From Actinacidiphila guanduensis (lineage in GTDB: Bacteria; Actinomycetota; Actinomycetes; Streptomycetales; Streptomycetaceae): 64,000 nt of DNA. Below the pieces are notes generated by a model, which saw only the letters and a list, made by a program, of their open reading frames with translations, was not told the origin of the DNA and searched no databases. The position numbers were made by a program, and so were the translations under genes. The stretch lies in assembly GCF_900103985.1 (NCBI RefSeq), contig NZ_FNIE01000014.1, positions 1 to 64,000 of the forward strand, in the 5' to 3' direction. Shown piece by piece: positions 45,050-53,172 of the stretch. Position 1 is the first letter of the stretch. Each line of letters opens with the position of its first letter.

Positions 45050-45601
45050 ATGAACGCAATGAACATCGTCACGATCGGACGCGGACAGATCGGCGGCGGG
45101 CTGGCCCGCCTGTGGCGGGCGGCGGGCCACGACGTGGTGGAACTCGGCCGCGAGGGCGGGGACGCCTCGGCGGCGGACGTCGTCCTGGTCGCCGTTCCCG
45201 GCGCGAAGATCTCCGAGGCCCTGGACAGGGTGACGGGCCTGGCGGGCAAGACCGCGATCGACGCCACGAACATCCTGCCCACGCGCCACGGCGACTTCCC
45301 CTCCTACGCCGACGAGGTCAAGTCCATCACCGGCGGCCCGGTCGCCAAGAGCTTCAACATGAACTTCAGCGCGCTCTTCGGCCAGGTGCGCGAGCAGCGG
45401 GTGCGGCCGAGCAACTGGTACGTCGCCGACGAGGAAGCCCGCGAGGTCACCGAACGCCTCATTCGGGACGCCGGATACGACCCCGTACGCGTGGGCGACC
45501 TCTCGCGGGCGCGCGACTTCGAGAACGCGGTGTGGCTGCTGATGGGCATCCAGCCGGTGGGCGGCGTCTTCTACCGCTTCGCCCGCCCCGGCGAGCTCTG
45601 A
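45050..45601 (+). CDS. NADPH-dependent F420-reductase-like protein
   Basis: 183 residues. The Rossmann motif IGRGQIGGGLARLWRAAGHD is followed by DVVLVAVPGAKISEAL and DATNILPTR, the pattern of NADPH:F420 oxidoreductases and related NADP-coenzyme F420-dependent proteins. It is a little shorter than classical Fno (~210-220 residues). It would move hydride between NADPH and F420 or reduce another substrate. The pairing with an SDR in one transcript suggests both act on a single redox pathway; the substrate is not visible. Confidence 0.8.
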   Translation: MNAMNIVTIGRGQIGGGLARLWRAAGHDVVELGREGGDASAADVVLVAVPGAKISEALDRVTGLAGKTAIDATNILPTRHGDFPSYADEVKSITGGPVAKSFNMNFSALFGQVREQRVRPSNWYVADEEAREVTERLIRDAGYDPVRVGDLSRARDFENAVWLLMGIQPVGGVFYRFARPGEL

Positions 45602-45620
45602 GCACGTCGCTTCCTCTCCA

Positions 45621-45665
45621 CAGCCCCCGGCGGGGTCGCCGCAAATGCGGCCTCGCCGGGGGCTG
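45621..45665 (+). terminator. hairpin terminator after F420-reductase-like gene
   Basis: CAGCCCCCGGCG pairs with CGCCGGGGGCTG, and an inner GCCGC/GCGGC helix extends the structure. It starts 20 bases after the stop codon. Confidence 0.85.
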
Positions 45666-45717
45666 TTGCGGGCTCGGGCGCGCCTTCGCTGCGGGTGCCC
45701 GGGGCGGGCCGCCGGGC

Positions 45718-45872
45718 GCACGGGCGGGGTCGTCGGCGATGCCCTCCCGTACCCGTTGGAGCCGAGTCGGGGCCGGGGCCGGACGTGGGGCCGGGCCGGC
45801 GGTCGTACGGGCGGGGCCTGCTCTGCCGTACCCGTCGAGGCCGGAGACCGGGCCGCACGTGGGAGCCGGGCC
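45718..45872. repeat. imperfect ~65-80-base direct repeat (two units)
   Basis: Unit 1 (about 45718-45797) and unit 2 (about 45807-45872) share ACGGGCGGGG, CCGTACCCGT, ACGTGGG and GCCGGGCC in the same order with small insertions. They fill the 304-base gap between the terminator and the marR 3' end. No gene is supported in this gap. The repeat may be an old duplication with no present role. Confidence 0.6.
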
Positions 45873-45969
45873 ACGGTCCGCACCCCGGTCGATGTCGGAC
45901 CGCGCTGCGGCAATGCCGCGGCCCCCGCGCGTGCCCGCGCCTGAACCCGCGGCCGGTGCCGAGGCCGGG

Positions 45970-46455
45970 CTACGGCTCCGCTGTGACCGGTTTGCCGAAG
46001 ATCTCGTCCAGGACCGGCAGCGCGGCCAGCAGGGCATCGCGTTCGCTCGCCGTGAGGTGCCGCAGGCGGGCCGCGATCAGGGCGGTGCGGCGGGCGTCCA
46101 CCTCCGCGGCGACGGAGCGGCCCAGCTCCGTGATCTCCGCGCGGCTGCCACGAACCGCGGGCCCGGTGCGGGCGACCCAGCCGAGCTGTTCCATCCGGTT
46201 GACCAGCTGCGTCATCGTCGGCGGCCGCACACCCTCCGCCCGGGCCAGCTCCCCCACGCCGAGGGGCCCGCCCCGCAGCAGGCTCAGCACCGCGCCCTGG
46301 GCGATGGTGACCGGCAACTGCTGGGTGTCGCGCCGCATGGCCTGCCCGGCCCGCAGCAGCCGCGGCCGCAGCAGCCGCGCCAACTGCTCGACGGCGGCCT
46401 CCTCCCGCTCCCGCGGGGCAGCGGCGTCACCGCCGTCCCGTTGCGCGTCGTCCAC
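45970..46455 (-). CDS. MarR-family transcriptional regulator
   Basis: 161 residues from the GTG at 46455, preceded by GGGAGG; an in-frame start at 46539 is less likely. The MarR winged helix is readable: LPVTIAQGAVLSLLRGGPLG, VGELARAEGVRPPTMTQLVN, RMEQLGWVARTG and the wing RGSRAEITELGRS. Helices at both ends provide dimerisation. It is divergent from a DHA2 exporter, and a near-perfect inverted repeat between the two is the likely operator. The usual scheme is repression relieved by a phenolic or drug ligand. Confidence 0.92.
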   Translation of the reverse strand: MDDAQRDGGDAAAPREREEAAVEQLARLLRPRLLRAGQAMRRDTQQLPVTIAQGAVLSLLRGGPLGVGELARAEGVRPPTMTQLVNRMEQLGWVARTGPAVRGSRAEITELGRSVAAEVDARRTALIAARLRHLTASERDALLAALPVLDEIFGKPVTAEP

Positions 46456-46576
46456 CTCGTCCTCCCGAAGGCGTCGGTCAGCCGGCCCGCACCGTCCACG
46501 CGCCCAGGGCGCCGTGCACACGCGAAGGGCACCCTCCACGCGCCAAGGCTAGCGGGAACGACGGCCCGTTCCGGGT

Positions 46577-46599
46577 GTTTTATAGTTAGGCTACAAAAC
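46577..46599. promoter_or_regulatory. MarR operator in divergent promoter
   Basis: GTTTTATAG (46577-46585) and CTACAAAAC (46591-46599) form a 9-bp inverted repeat with one mismatch around TTAGG. It is an isolated AT-rich patch in very GC-rich DNA. It is 122 bases from the marR start and 58 from the exporter start. TATAGT on plus and TATAAA on minus could serve as -10 elements, so one bound dimer could block both genes. Confidence 0.82.
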
Positions 46600-46656
46600 A
46601 GGCTGGAGTCCGCAGCGGCACGTCCCTGGGCCTCGGAGCGAAGGAAGGCCACTCGT

Positions 46657-48396
46657 ATGGCTGACAGCGGTACGCGATTCCCTGGCGGCGCCCCCGGGGC
46701 CCACGCGGCCGGGCCGCAACCGTCGGGGGGTCCCGGCGCGGCCGGAGCCCCGGACGGGACGGGGACACGCGCCCCCGCGGGCACATCGACGCCCACAGGC
46801 GCCCCCACCGCGGCCGAAACTGCCACGGGACCTGTCTCCGGACTCGCGGCGGGACCTGCCGCCGGGCCCGCCGCCCATCCCGGCGCCGGGCGCGTCCTGA
46901 TCGCCATGTGCCTCGGCCTGATGCTCTCGATGCTCAACTCCACGCTGGTCAACGTCACCACCCCGCAGATCGGCACCGACCTGCACGCCTCGGTGACCGA
47001 CCTGCAGTGGGTCGCCGACATCTACACGCTCGGCTACGCGGGCCTGCTGCTGCCCGGCGGCGCGCTCGGCAACCGGCTCGGCCGCCGCACCGCCTTCCTG
47101 CTGGGCACGGGGATCTTCCTCGCCGGCTCCGCGCTGTGCGCCCTCGCTCCGGACCTGGCGGTGCTGCTCGGCGCGCGGGTCGTGCAGTCCGTCGGCGCCG
47201 CCACGATGCTGCCGCAGACCCTGTCGATCGTCGTCACCGAGTACCAGGCGCCCGCCGCCCGGGCCCGCGCGGTCGGCATCTGGGCGGGCGTGGCGAGCCT
47301 CGGCCTGGCCGCCGGGCCCGTACTCGGCGGCGTGTGCCTGGCCGTGGCGGACTGGCGCGCGGGCTTCGGCCTCGTCGCGGTGCTCGCCGCGGCCGCCTGG
47401 TACCTCGCCCGCCGGGTGGTGCCCGCCGAGCGCCACGGCCGCCCGGCCACCGCGCACCGGCTCGACGTGCCCGGCGCGCTCCTGGGCGTCCTCGCCCTGA
47501 CCGCGCTGGTCTACTCCCTCATAGAGGCGGGCAGTTACGGCTGGACCGCGCCGCGGATCCTGGCCGGGTACGCCGTGGCGGTGCTCGCCGCAGCGGGCTT
47601 CGCCCGGGTGGAGCTGCGCACGGCCCGGCGCGGCGGCAACCCGCTGATGCCGCTGGCGATGTGGCGCTCGGGCGGCTTCGTGGCCGCCAACGCCGCGGGC
47701 CTGGCCTACTTCCTCGCGCTGTTCGGCATCCTGTTCTTCTACAGCCTCGAACTGCAACAGATACGGGGCTACTCGGCGCTCGCGACCGGCGCGCTGTTCC
47801 TGCCGATGACGGTGTGCATGGCGCTGTTCGCCCCCGTCGCCGGCCGCCTCACCAACCGTTTCGGCCTCCGTCCCGTCCTCGCCTTCGGCCTCGCGCTGAC
47901 CGGCGCGGGCTGCCTGCTGCTGGCCACGCAGCCCTACGGCGACGGCCTGCCGGGGCTCGAATGGCGGCTCGCCCTGGTCGGCGCGGGCAGCGGCCTGATG
48001 AGCTCGACGATGAGCAACGCGGCCGTCTCCACCATCGACCGCCGCTACGTGACCATGGCCTCCGCGGTCCACAACACCTGCCGGCAGATCGGCAGCACTC
48101 TCGGGGTGGCCCTGCTCGGCGCGGTGCTCCACGCCCGCCAGACCGGCGCGCTCGGCGCACCCCTGGCGAAACTGCGGGACCCGGCGGCCCGTTCCGCGGT
48201 GAAAGCCGCCGCCCGGCACGGCTCCACCAGCCCGGCCGAGGCGGTCGGCCGCCTCCCCACGGCCACCCGCCGCGCGCTGGACACTGCCGCGGGCCACGGC
48301 TTCCAGTCCGGCCTGCACCTGGCGATGCTGATCAGCGCCCTGATCCTCTTCGCCTGCGCCGCGACCGCCGCCGCGCTGCTCCGCCCCCGCCCCTGA
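46657..48396 (+). CDS. DHA2-family MFS exporter with long N-terminal extension
   Basis: 579 residues; AAGGAAGG precedes the ATG. Residues 1-75 are a Gly/Ala/Pro/Thr-rich low-complexity extension, odd for this family. The core begins at VLIAMCLGLMLSMLNSTLVN with the DHA2 signature NSTLVNVTTPQIGTDL, then motif A ALGNRLGRRTAFLLGTG and the LLPQTLSIVV region, about 14 helices in all. Members expel dyes, drugs or antibiotics. It is controlled, by position, by the divergent marR and the operator at 46577-46599. Confidence 0.9.
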   Translation: MADSGTRFPGGAPGAHAAGPQPSGGPGAAGAPDGTGTRAPAGTSTPTGAPTAAETATGPVSGLAAGPAAGPAAHPGAGRVLIAMCLGLMLSMLNSTLVNVTTPQIGTDLHASVTDLQWVADIYTLGYAGLLLPGGALGNRLGRRTAFLLGTGIFLAGSALCALAPDLAVLLGARVVQSVGAATMLPQTLSIVVTEYQAPAARARAVGIWAGVASLGLAAGPVLGGVCLAVADWRAGFGLVAVLAAAAWYLARRVVPAERHGRPATAHRLDVPGALLGVLALTALVYSLIEAGSYGWTAPRILAGYAVAVLAAAGFARVELRTARRGGNPLMPLAMWRSGGFVAANAAGLAYFLALFGILFFYSLELQQIRGYSALATGALFLPMTVCMALFAPVAGRLTNRFGLRPVLAFGLALTGAGCLLLATQPYGDGLPGLEWRLALVGAGSGLMSSTMSNAAVSTIDRRYVTMASAVHNTCRQIGSTLGVALLGAVLHARQTGALGAPLAKLRDPAARSAVKAAARHGSTSPAEAVGRLPTATRRALDTAAGHGFQSGLHLAMLISALILFACAATAAALLRPRP

Positions 48397-48421
48397 ACTC
48401 CCCCACGCCGGGGGCTCGTTG

Positions 48422-48838
48422 TCAGGCGCCCGGGTCCACGTAGAGGCAGAAGGGGTGCCCGGCGGGGTCGAGGAGGACGCGGACCTGCGGCTGTGGCTGG
48501 TGGGCGGCAAGGCGAGCGCCCAACTGCTGGGCGTGCGCCACCGCTTCGGGGAGGTCGCTCACCTCGAAGTCCAGGTGCATCGTCACCCGCTGGGCGCCCT
48601 CGCGCGGCGGCCACACCGGCGGTACGAAGCCCTCGGAGCGCTGGAAGCCGAGGTAGGCGACGCCCTCGGGCGGCCCGACCGCCGCCCAGTCCGGCTCGTC
48701 CTTGACCAGCTCCCAGCCGAGCAGTTCGGCGTAGAAGCGGGCCAACTCCCCCGGCTCGGGGGCCTCCAGGACCACCCCCCACCAGTCGTGCCGCTCCCCC
48801 CGGGCAACCCCGGCCCCCCGATCGATCCGACCCCGCAT
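48422..48838 (-). CDS. VOC-superfamily (glyoxalase-like) protein
   Basis: 138 residues from the ATG at 48838; a GTG at 48865 is an alternative. Two beta-alpha-beta-beta-beta modules of the VOC fold are visible: WGVVLEAPEPGELARFYAEL, LGWELVKDEPDWAAVGPPEG, then VTMHLDFEVSDLPEAVAHAQ and RVLLDPAGHPFCLYVD. The fold includes glyoxalases, dioxygenases and drug-binding resistance proteins; this glyoxalase-like subgroup is widespread in actinobacteria without assigned function. Confidence 0.85.
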   Translation of the reverse strand: MRGRIDRGAGVARGERHDWWGVVLEAPEPGELARFYAELLGWELVKDEPDWAAVGPPEGVAYLGFQRSEGFVPPVWPPREGAQRVTMHLDFEVSDLPEAVAHAQQLGARLAAHQPQPQVRVLLDPAGHPFCLYVDPGA

Positions 48839-48914
48839 CCGCACCGCACCCTTCCCCGGACCCACGCGACCCGCGAACCGCCCAGGCTAGCCGCCGAAAG
48901 GGGGCCGGGAGCGC

Positions 48915-49286
48915 CCGGTTGTCAGGTGGCGGGAGTGAAGGGGAGGGCGGGACGGTGACGGTGGCGAAGGACTGGCGGCGGCTCTCGACGGTGTCGGACT
49001 CGTTGTCGTGCCGGCCGAGGAGGACGAAGAGCCCCATGACCGTGTGGGCGAGGTGGGCGAGGTGGCGGAAGACCACCGGGTCGCGGGCGATCCCCCGGCC
49101 GGCGGCCCGTTCGAGGACGGCCACCAGGCCGTCACCGTGAGGGGCCCGCCACCGCGAGGTGGCGAGCCCCTTGATCCGCACAGCCGCGCGCTGCACCGTC
49201 GCCGGCTCGTGCCGCAGGAGCCCGATCACCCTGCGCGGTGAGGCGAACTCGCAGTCGGCGGAGGCCCGTTGGTCCCTTGGGCGCAC
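48915..49286 (-). pseudogene. unrecognised coding-like fragment
   Basis: In one minus frame, 49250 to about 48915 has very strong third-position G/C bias and a protein-like product (GLLRHEPATVQRAAVRIKGL, FRHLAHLAHTVMGLFVLLGR, NESDTVESRRQSFATVTVP). It lacks a stop and runs on out of frame into the VOC gene region, where the product becomes Gly/Arg nonsense. This is the pattern of a gene whose 3' end was lost by frameshift or deletion. I do not recognise the family. It could also be a chance bias. Confidence 0.3.
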
Positions 49287-49293
49287 ATCGGCG

Positions 49294-49629
49294 TCACGGT
49301 CGGCTGCGGATCTCCAGCATGGTGCAGCCCGCCGGGGTGCGGTACGGGCCGTGCCGCATGCCCGGGCGGCGGGACGCGTACTGCCCGGCGGTGAAGGTCA
49401 CGCCGAGGGAGACGTCGAGGAGTTCGCCCTCCAGCAGGTACACCTCCTCGACGTACTCGTGGGTGATCACCCCGGCGTCCGTGGTGTCGCGGCCGGGCGC
49501 CCAGCGGGCCAGGCGGGTCAGCACGGCGGGGTCGCCCGGGGCCCGTGAGAGCACCTTCTCCTGCACGCCGGGCTCGGCGTCCCGCCACGGCACGTCCCCC
49601 ACCGCGAAGAACTCGAACTCCTCTTTCAT
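49294..49629 (-). CDS. cupin-domain protein (ChrR-like)
   Basis: 111 residues from the ATG at 49629, preceded by GGAAGGGG. A single conserved barrel is visible: RWAPGRDTTDAGVITHEYVE, EVYLLEGELLDVSLGVTFTA, QYASRRPGMRHGPYRTPAGC. The metal-binding set of the first cupin motif, H-x-Y-x-E-E (HEYVEEVYLLEGE), and the His of motif 2 (MRHGPY) are present. The form is that of anti-sigma ChrR-type or small-molecule dioxygenase-like cupins. No sigma-factor gene is adjacent. Confidence 0.82.
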   Translation of the reverse strand: MKEEFEFFAVGDVPWRDAEPGVQEKVLSRAPGDPAVLTRLARWAPGRDTTDAGVITHEYVEEVYLLEGELLDVSLGVTFTAGQYASRRPGMRHGPYRTPAGCTMLEIRSRP

Positions 49630-49940
49630 GGCACCCCTTCCTCGGCCGGCCCGGCCCTGCGGGCCTTCCCCGGGCACCTGTGCGCGCCACCGGGTGCCCA
49701 GAGCCTGTCCCGCCGGCGCGGCCCGCGTCGAGGGGGTGCCCGCCATGCGGTCCGGTCACGTCCGCCGGGCGGCCCGCCCCCTGCCCGTACTCCGCCCGGC
49801 TGTCGGGAATCAGGGGGGTTCGGCAGGCGTGCGCCGCCGTCCATCCGCAGCCGGCTGAACTCCTGGCCGTGACCGGCGGCGCACCCCTGTCGGTGGACGG
49901 CCGTGCCCTCGCTGCCCAGCCGCCATGAGCCGGCAACGAC
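49630..49940. other. 310-base gap between cupin and GntR genes
   Basis: Divergent promoters should lie here. Open frames on both strands lack family resemblance and ribosome sites. Confidence 0.4.
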
Positions 49941-49963
49941 ATCGAAGCGATCATCGATACGAT
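49941..49963 (+). promoter_or_regulatory. tandem ATCG-N3-CGAT sites upstream of gntR
   Basis: ATCGAAGCGAT (49941-49951) and ATCGATACGAT (49953-49963) are two copies of a short palindrome, with centres 12 bases apart. They end 26 bases before the GntR start. Tandem sites of this size suit cooperative binding of the GntR dimer to its own promoter. Confidence 0.65.
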
Positions 49964-49989
49964 GGGAGCGGTCCATCACAGGAGGGTTC

Positions 49990-50640
49990 ATGGTGAGCGC
50001 CATCGGGCAGCCGATCAGCCGGGTCCTGCTCTCCGACCAGGTGTACGCGCGGGTGCGCGGCCTCATCGTCAGCGGCGATCTCAAGCCGGGCGAGCGCCTG
50101 GTGGAGTCGGAGATCGCCCGGCAGCTCACCGTCAGCCAGGCCCCGGTCCGCGAGGCCGTCAAACGCCTGGTGCACGAGGGCCTGGCGCAGCACGTCCCCC
50201 GGCGCGGCAGCTTCGTGGCCACCGTCTCGCAGGACGACGCGGCCTCGGCCCGCGCGGTGCGCGTGGTGATCGAGGAGCTGGCCGCGCGGACCCTGGCCGA
50301 GCGTGCCGACCCGGCCGCCCTCGCCGACCTGGACGCCCAGGTGGAGGCGATGCGCGAGGCTGCGGCCGAGGGCGACGTCGGGCGGTTCCGGGACGCCGAC
50401 ATCACCTTCCACCGGATCGTCTGCGAGGCCGGCGGCAACCCGTTCCTGCCCAAGGTGTGGGCCGTGATGGAGCCCAGCCTGCGCGGGCTGCGCGTGGTCT
50501 CCGACCCCACCTTCACCGGCGACTGGGCGGAGATGGCCGAGCAGCACGCCGGCCTGCTCGACGCCTTGCGGACCGCCGATCCGCAACTGGCCGGGGAGAA
50601 GTTCGCCGCGCACGCGCGAGGGGAGATCCCCGGCGCCTGA
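49990..50640 (+). CDS. GntR-family (FCD) transcriptional regulator
   Basis: 216 residues; GGAGGG precedes the ATG. The winged helix is at ~10-80 (VYARVRGLIVSGDLKPGERL, VESEIARQLTVSQAPVREAV, KRLVHEGLAQHVPRRGSFVA). The FCD effector domain follows, with the metal-site pattern DITFHRIVCEAGGN (Asp and His) and EMAEQHAGLLDAL (His). No catabolic operon is adjacent, so apart from its own promoter the target may be distant. Confidence 0.92.
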   Translation: MVSAIGQPISRVLLSDQVYARVRGLIVSGDLKPGERLVESEIARQLTVSQAPVREAVKRLVHEGLAQHVPRRGSFVATVSQDDAASARAVRVVIEELAARTLAERADPAALADLDAQVEAMREAAAEGDVGRFRDADITFHRIVCEAGGNPFLPKVWAVMEPSLRGLRVVSDPTFTGDWAEMAEQHAGLLDALRTADPQLAGEKFAAHARGEIPGA

Positions 50641-50752
50641 ACGCCGCCCGGGCGCGTGGCCGCGCCTCCACCCGGTAAGCGCCGCACACGCGCTCGCGCG
50701 CGTGGCCCCGCAGTCCCGGGTTGCGGAGCAGCCCGAACACGCCGCCGTATCT

Positions 50753-50819
50753 CATCGATGGCGTCGGAATCGCCGAGCGCCGAATCGCCGGCTGTCCCCG
50801 CACGGCACCGCCATCGATA
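50753..50819. repeat. inverted repeat flanking short direct repeats in a gap
   Basis: CATCGATGGCG (50753-50763) and CGCCATCGATA (50809-50819) are inverted copies (10 of 11). Between them GAATCGCCG occurs twice (50767-50775 and 50782-50790). The region lies between the gntR stop and the araC 3' end and holds no supported gene. The ATCGAT core also occurs in the gntR promoter, so a second binding region for that regulator is conceivable. Confidence 0.5.
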
Positions 50820-50915
50820 GGCGATGGGGTCACGAAGAGGCCGAACCGCTACGCGGCCGGCAAGCGGACGCGCGCATCGGCCAGGGCTCGCAGGAAGCCG
50901 AGAGGAACCGACGCG

Positions 50916-51875
50916 TCATAGCGTCCCGGTCCGAACGCGGCCGACGGCGTCCTGCCGCACGCGGGCCCGGTAGCGCAGCGGTGACTCGCCCACGACCCGT
51001 TTGAACGCCGTGCTGAACGCGCTCTCCGAGCCGTAGCCCAGCTCCTCGGCGAGCGCCGCGACGCGCGTGTCACCGTCCCGAAGCGCGCGCTGGGCGAGCA
51101 GCATGCGCCACCGCCCCAGGTAGGTCAGCGGGGGCACACCGGCCGCCTCCCGAAACCGCTCGGCGAAGGTCGTCCGGGACATCGCGGCGGCCCGCGCCAG
51201 CTCCTCGAGCCCCCAGGCACCCCCGGGACGGCCGTGCAGCAGGTCGAGGGCGGGACGGAGGCGTTCGTCGACGAGCAGCCGCAGCCAGCCGGACGGCAGT
51301 ACGGACTGGTCGACGTAGGACCGCAACAGCTCCAGCAGGAAGAGCTGGCCGTGCTGCCGGATCGCGAAGGCCGAGCCGAGCCGCTGCGCGGTCGCCTCGT
51401 CGAAGAGACGCAGCAGGGCGGCGAGGAGGCGCTCGTCGTCACCGGCCGACCTGATGTGGGCCAGTGGCGGCAGTGATTCGAGCAGGAGCGTTCTTCCGGC
51501 CTCGTTCAGGTTGACGCAGCCACCGATGACGATGTCGTCGGCGTCGCGGTCGGAGCGCGCGAAGCGGTCGGTGGAGAAGTCGGATTCCGGCTGCACCTCC
51601 TGGCGGGGTTCCGCGCCGGCCTCGAACGCGACCCAGGAGCGGCCGGTGAGGATCGCCACGTCACCCGCCACGAGGTCGACCGGTTCGTCGATGCCGTCGG
51701 TGGTGAGGCGAGCCCGACCGCTGACGAGCGCGAAGAACTTGACCGGGTCGGAGAGCGCTCCGCGGGCCCACCATCCGCCGCGGGCCGCGATGCCGCCGGT
51801 GAGGACGCCGCGGACCTCGACCAGATCGAGCGCTTCGGAGAGTCGATCGGGGGTCACACCCGTACTCTCGCTCAA
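50916..51875 (-). CDS. AraC-family regulator with cupin-type sensor domain
   Basis: 319 residues. The N-terminal AraC_binding_6/cupin_6-like domain spans ~1-200 (GGIAARGGWWARGALSDPVK, FFALVSGRARLTTDG, LVAGDVAILTGRSW). The C-terminal pair of helix-turn-helix units is at ~225-305 (WGLEELARAAAMSRTTFAER, FREAAGVPPLTYLGRWRMLL, ALAEELGYGSESAFSTAFKR). Such regulators commonly control a divergent oxidoreductase, and here an aldo/keto reductase starts 86 bases away in the other direction. Confidence 0.92.
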   Translation of the reverse strand: MSESTGVTPDRLSEALDLVEVRGVLTGGIAARGGWWARGALSDPVKFFALVSGRARLTTDGIDEPVDLVAGDVAILTGRSWVAFEAGAEPRQEVQPESDFSTDRFARSDRDADDIVIGGCVNLNEAGRTLLLESLPPLAHIRSAGDDERLLAALLRLFDEATAQRLGSAFAIRQHGQLFLLELLRSYVDQSVLPSGWLRLLVDERLRPALDLLHGRPGGAWGLEELARAAAMSRTTFAERFREAAGVPPLTYLGRWRMLLAQRALRDGDTRVAALAEELGYGSESAFSTAFKRVVGESPLRYRARVRQDAVGRVRTGTL

Positions 51876-51961
51876 AAAATCGGGACTTGCAAATATTCAT
51901 CGTCCGTCGTCTCCCCACCAGACTGGGGGCAGTACCTCGCAAACGGACCCCAGGAGAGAAC

Positions 51962-52990
51962 ATGCGCTACCGCGGCCTCGGCAAGACCGGGATCAGGGTG
52001 AGCCCCTACGCTCTCGGCGCCATGATGTTCGGTGCCCTCGGCAACCCCGACCACGACGAGTGCGTCCGCATCATCCACCGGGCCCTGGACGCCGGCATCA
52101 ACCTCATCGACACGGCCGACATGTACGCGCACGGCGAGTCGGAGGAGATCGTCGGCCGCGCGTTGAAGGGGCGCCGCTCCGACATCGTGCTCGCGACGAA
52201 GGCCCGGCTCCCGATGAGCGACGAGCCGAACCACCAAGGCGCGTCCCGGCGCTGGCTGGTGCGCGCGCTGGAGGACTCGCTGCGCCGCCTCGACACCGAC
52301 TACGTGGACATCTACCAGATCCACCGCCCGGACCCCGACACGGACATCGAGGAGACGCTCGGGGCCCTCACCGACCTGCAGCGAGCCGGCAAGATCCGCA
52401 CCTTCGGCACCTCGTCCCTGCCCGCCTCCGAACTCGTCCGCGCCCACTGGGTCGCCGAGCGGCGCGGCCTCGCCCGGCCGCGTACCGAGCAACCGGTGTA
52501 CTCGATCCTCAACCGGGGCATCGAGCGCGAGGTGCTCCCGGTGGCTCAGGAGTTCGGCATGGGCACCCTGGTCTGGTCGCCGCTCGGCGGCGGGCTGCTG
52601 ACCGGGCGCTACCGGAAGGGCCAGGAGGCCGCGACGCACCGCTCGCAGTACGACTTCGAGCACCTGAAGGACGACCGGCGGCTCGACGCCGTCGAACAGC
52701 TCATCCCGCTCGCCGAGGAGGCGGGCATGCCGCTGACCCATCTGGCGATGGGGTTCGTGCTCTCTCACCCCGGTGTCACATCCGCGCTCCTCGGCCCCCG
52801 GACCATGGCGCACCTGGACGATCTGCTCGCGGGCGCCGAGGTCACGCTCCCGGACGACGTCCTGGACCGGATCGACGCCATCGTGCCGCCCGGCACGGAC
52901 ATGGGCACGCTCGACATGGCCTACCAGCCGCCGGCCATCCGCCAGCGGGAATTGAGGCGCCGGCCGCCGGCCGACCGCGCGGCGGCGTGA
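51962..52990 (+). CDS. aldo/keto reductase
   Basis: 342 residues; CAGGAGAG precedes the ATG. TIM-barrel NADPH-dependent carbonyl reductase of the YajO/YhdN-like type. The catalytic tetrad is complete: D50 and Y55 in LIDTADMYAHGES, K80 in LATKARL and H121 in YQIHRPDPDT. NADPH-binding residues near the C-terminus are VTSALLGPRTMAHLDDLL. It probably reduces an aldehyde or ketone and may be induced through the divergent AraC regulator. Confidence 0.94.
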   Translation: MRYRGLGKTGIRVSPYALGAMMFGALGNPDHDECVRIIHRALDAGINLIDTADMYAHGESEEIVGRALKGRRSDIVLATKARLPMSDEPNHQGASRRWLVRALEDSLRRLDTDYVDIYQIHRPDPDTDIEETLGALTDLQRAGKIRTFGTSSLPASELVRAHWVAERRGLARPRTEQPVYSILNRGIEREVLPVAQEFGMGTLVWSPLGGGLLTGRYRKGQEAATHRSQYDFEHLKDDRRLDAVEQLIPLAEEAGMPLTHLAMGFVLSHPGVTSALLGPRTMAHLDDLLAGAEVTLPDDVLDRIDAIVPPGTDMGTLDMAYQPPAIRQRELRRRPPADRAAA

Positions 52991-53115
52991 CGGCACAGCG
53001 GGGCGCGCAGGCGCAGGATCGCAGGTCCGGAGTCCCAGCCGCCGGACCCACCCGGCTCCGTGCACGAGTCCGTTCTCATGAACGTCGATCCGGCCGATCA
53101 CGAGCCGCCCGCGCG

Positions 53116-53155
53116 GACTCCCCGTCCCCCGGGGCGGGCCGGGGTACGGGGAGTC
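53116..53155. terminator. hairpin between convergent AKR and GH27 genes
   Basis: GACTCCCCGT (53116-53125) pairs with ACGGGGAGTC (53146-53155) around a C/G-rich loop that can form a further helix. It lies 18 bases from the GH27 stop. Confidence 0.8.
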
Positions 53156-53172
53156 GGGTGTGCGGGGAGGGG

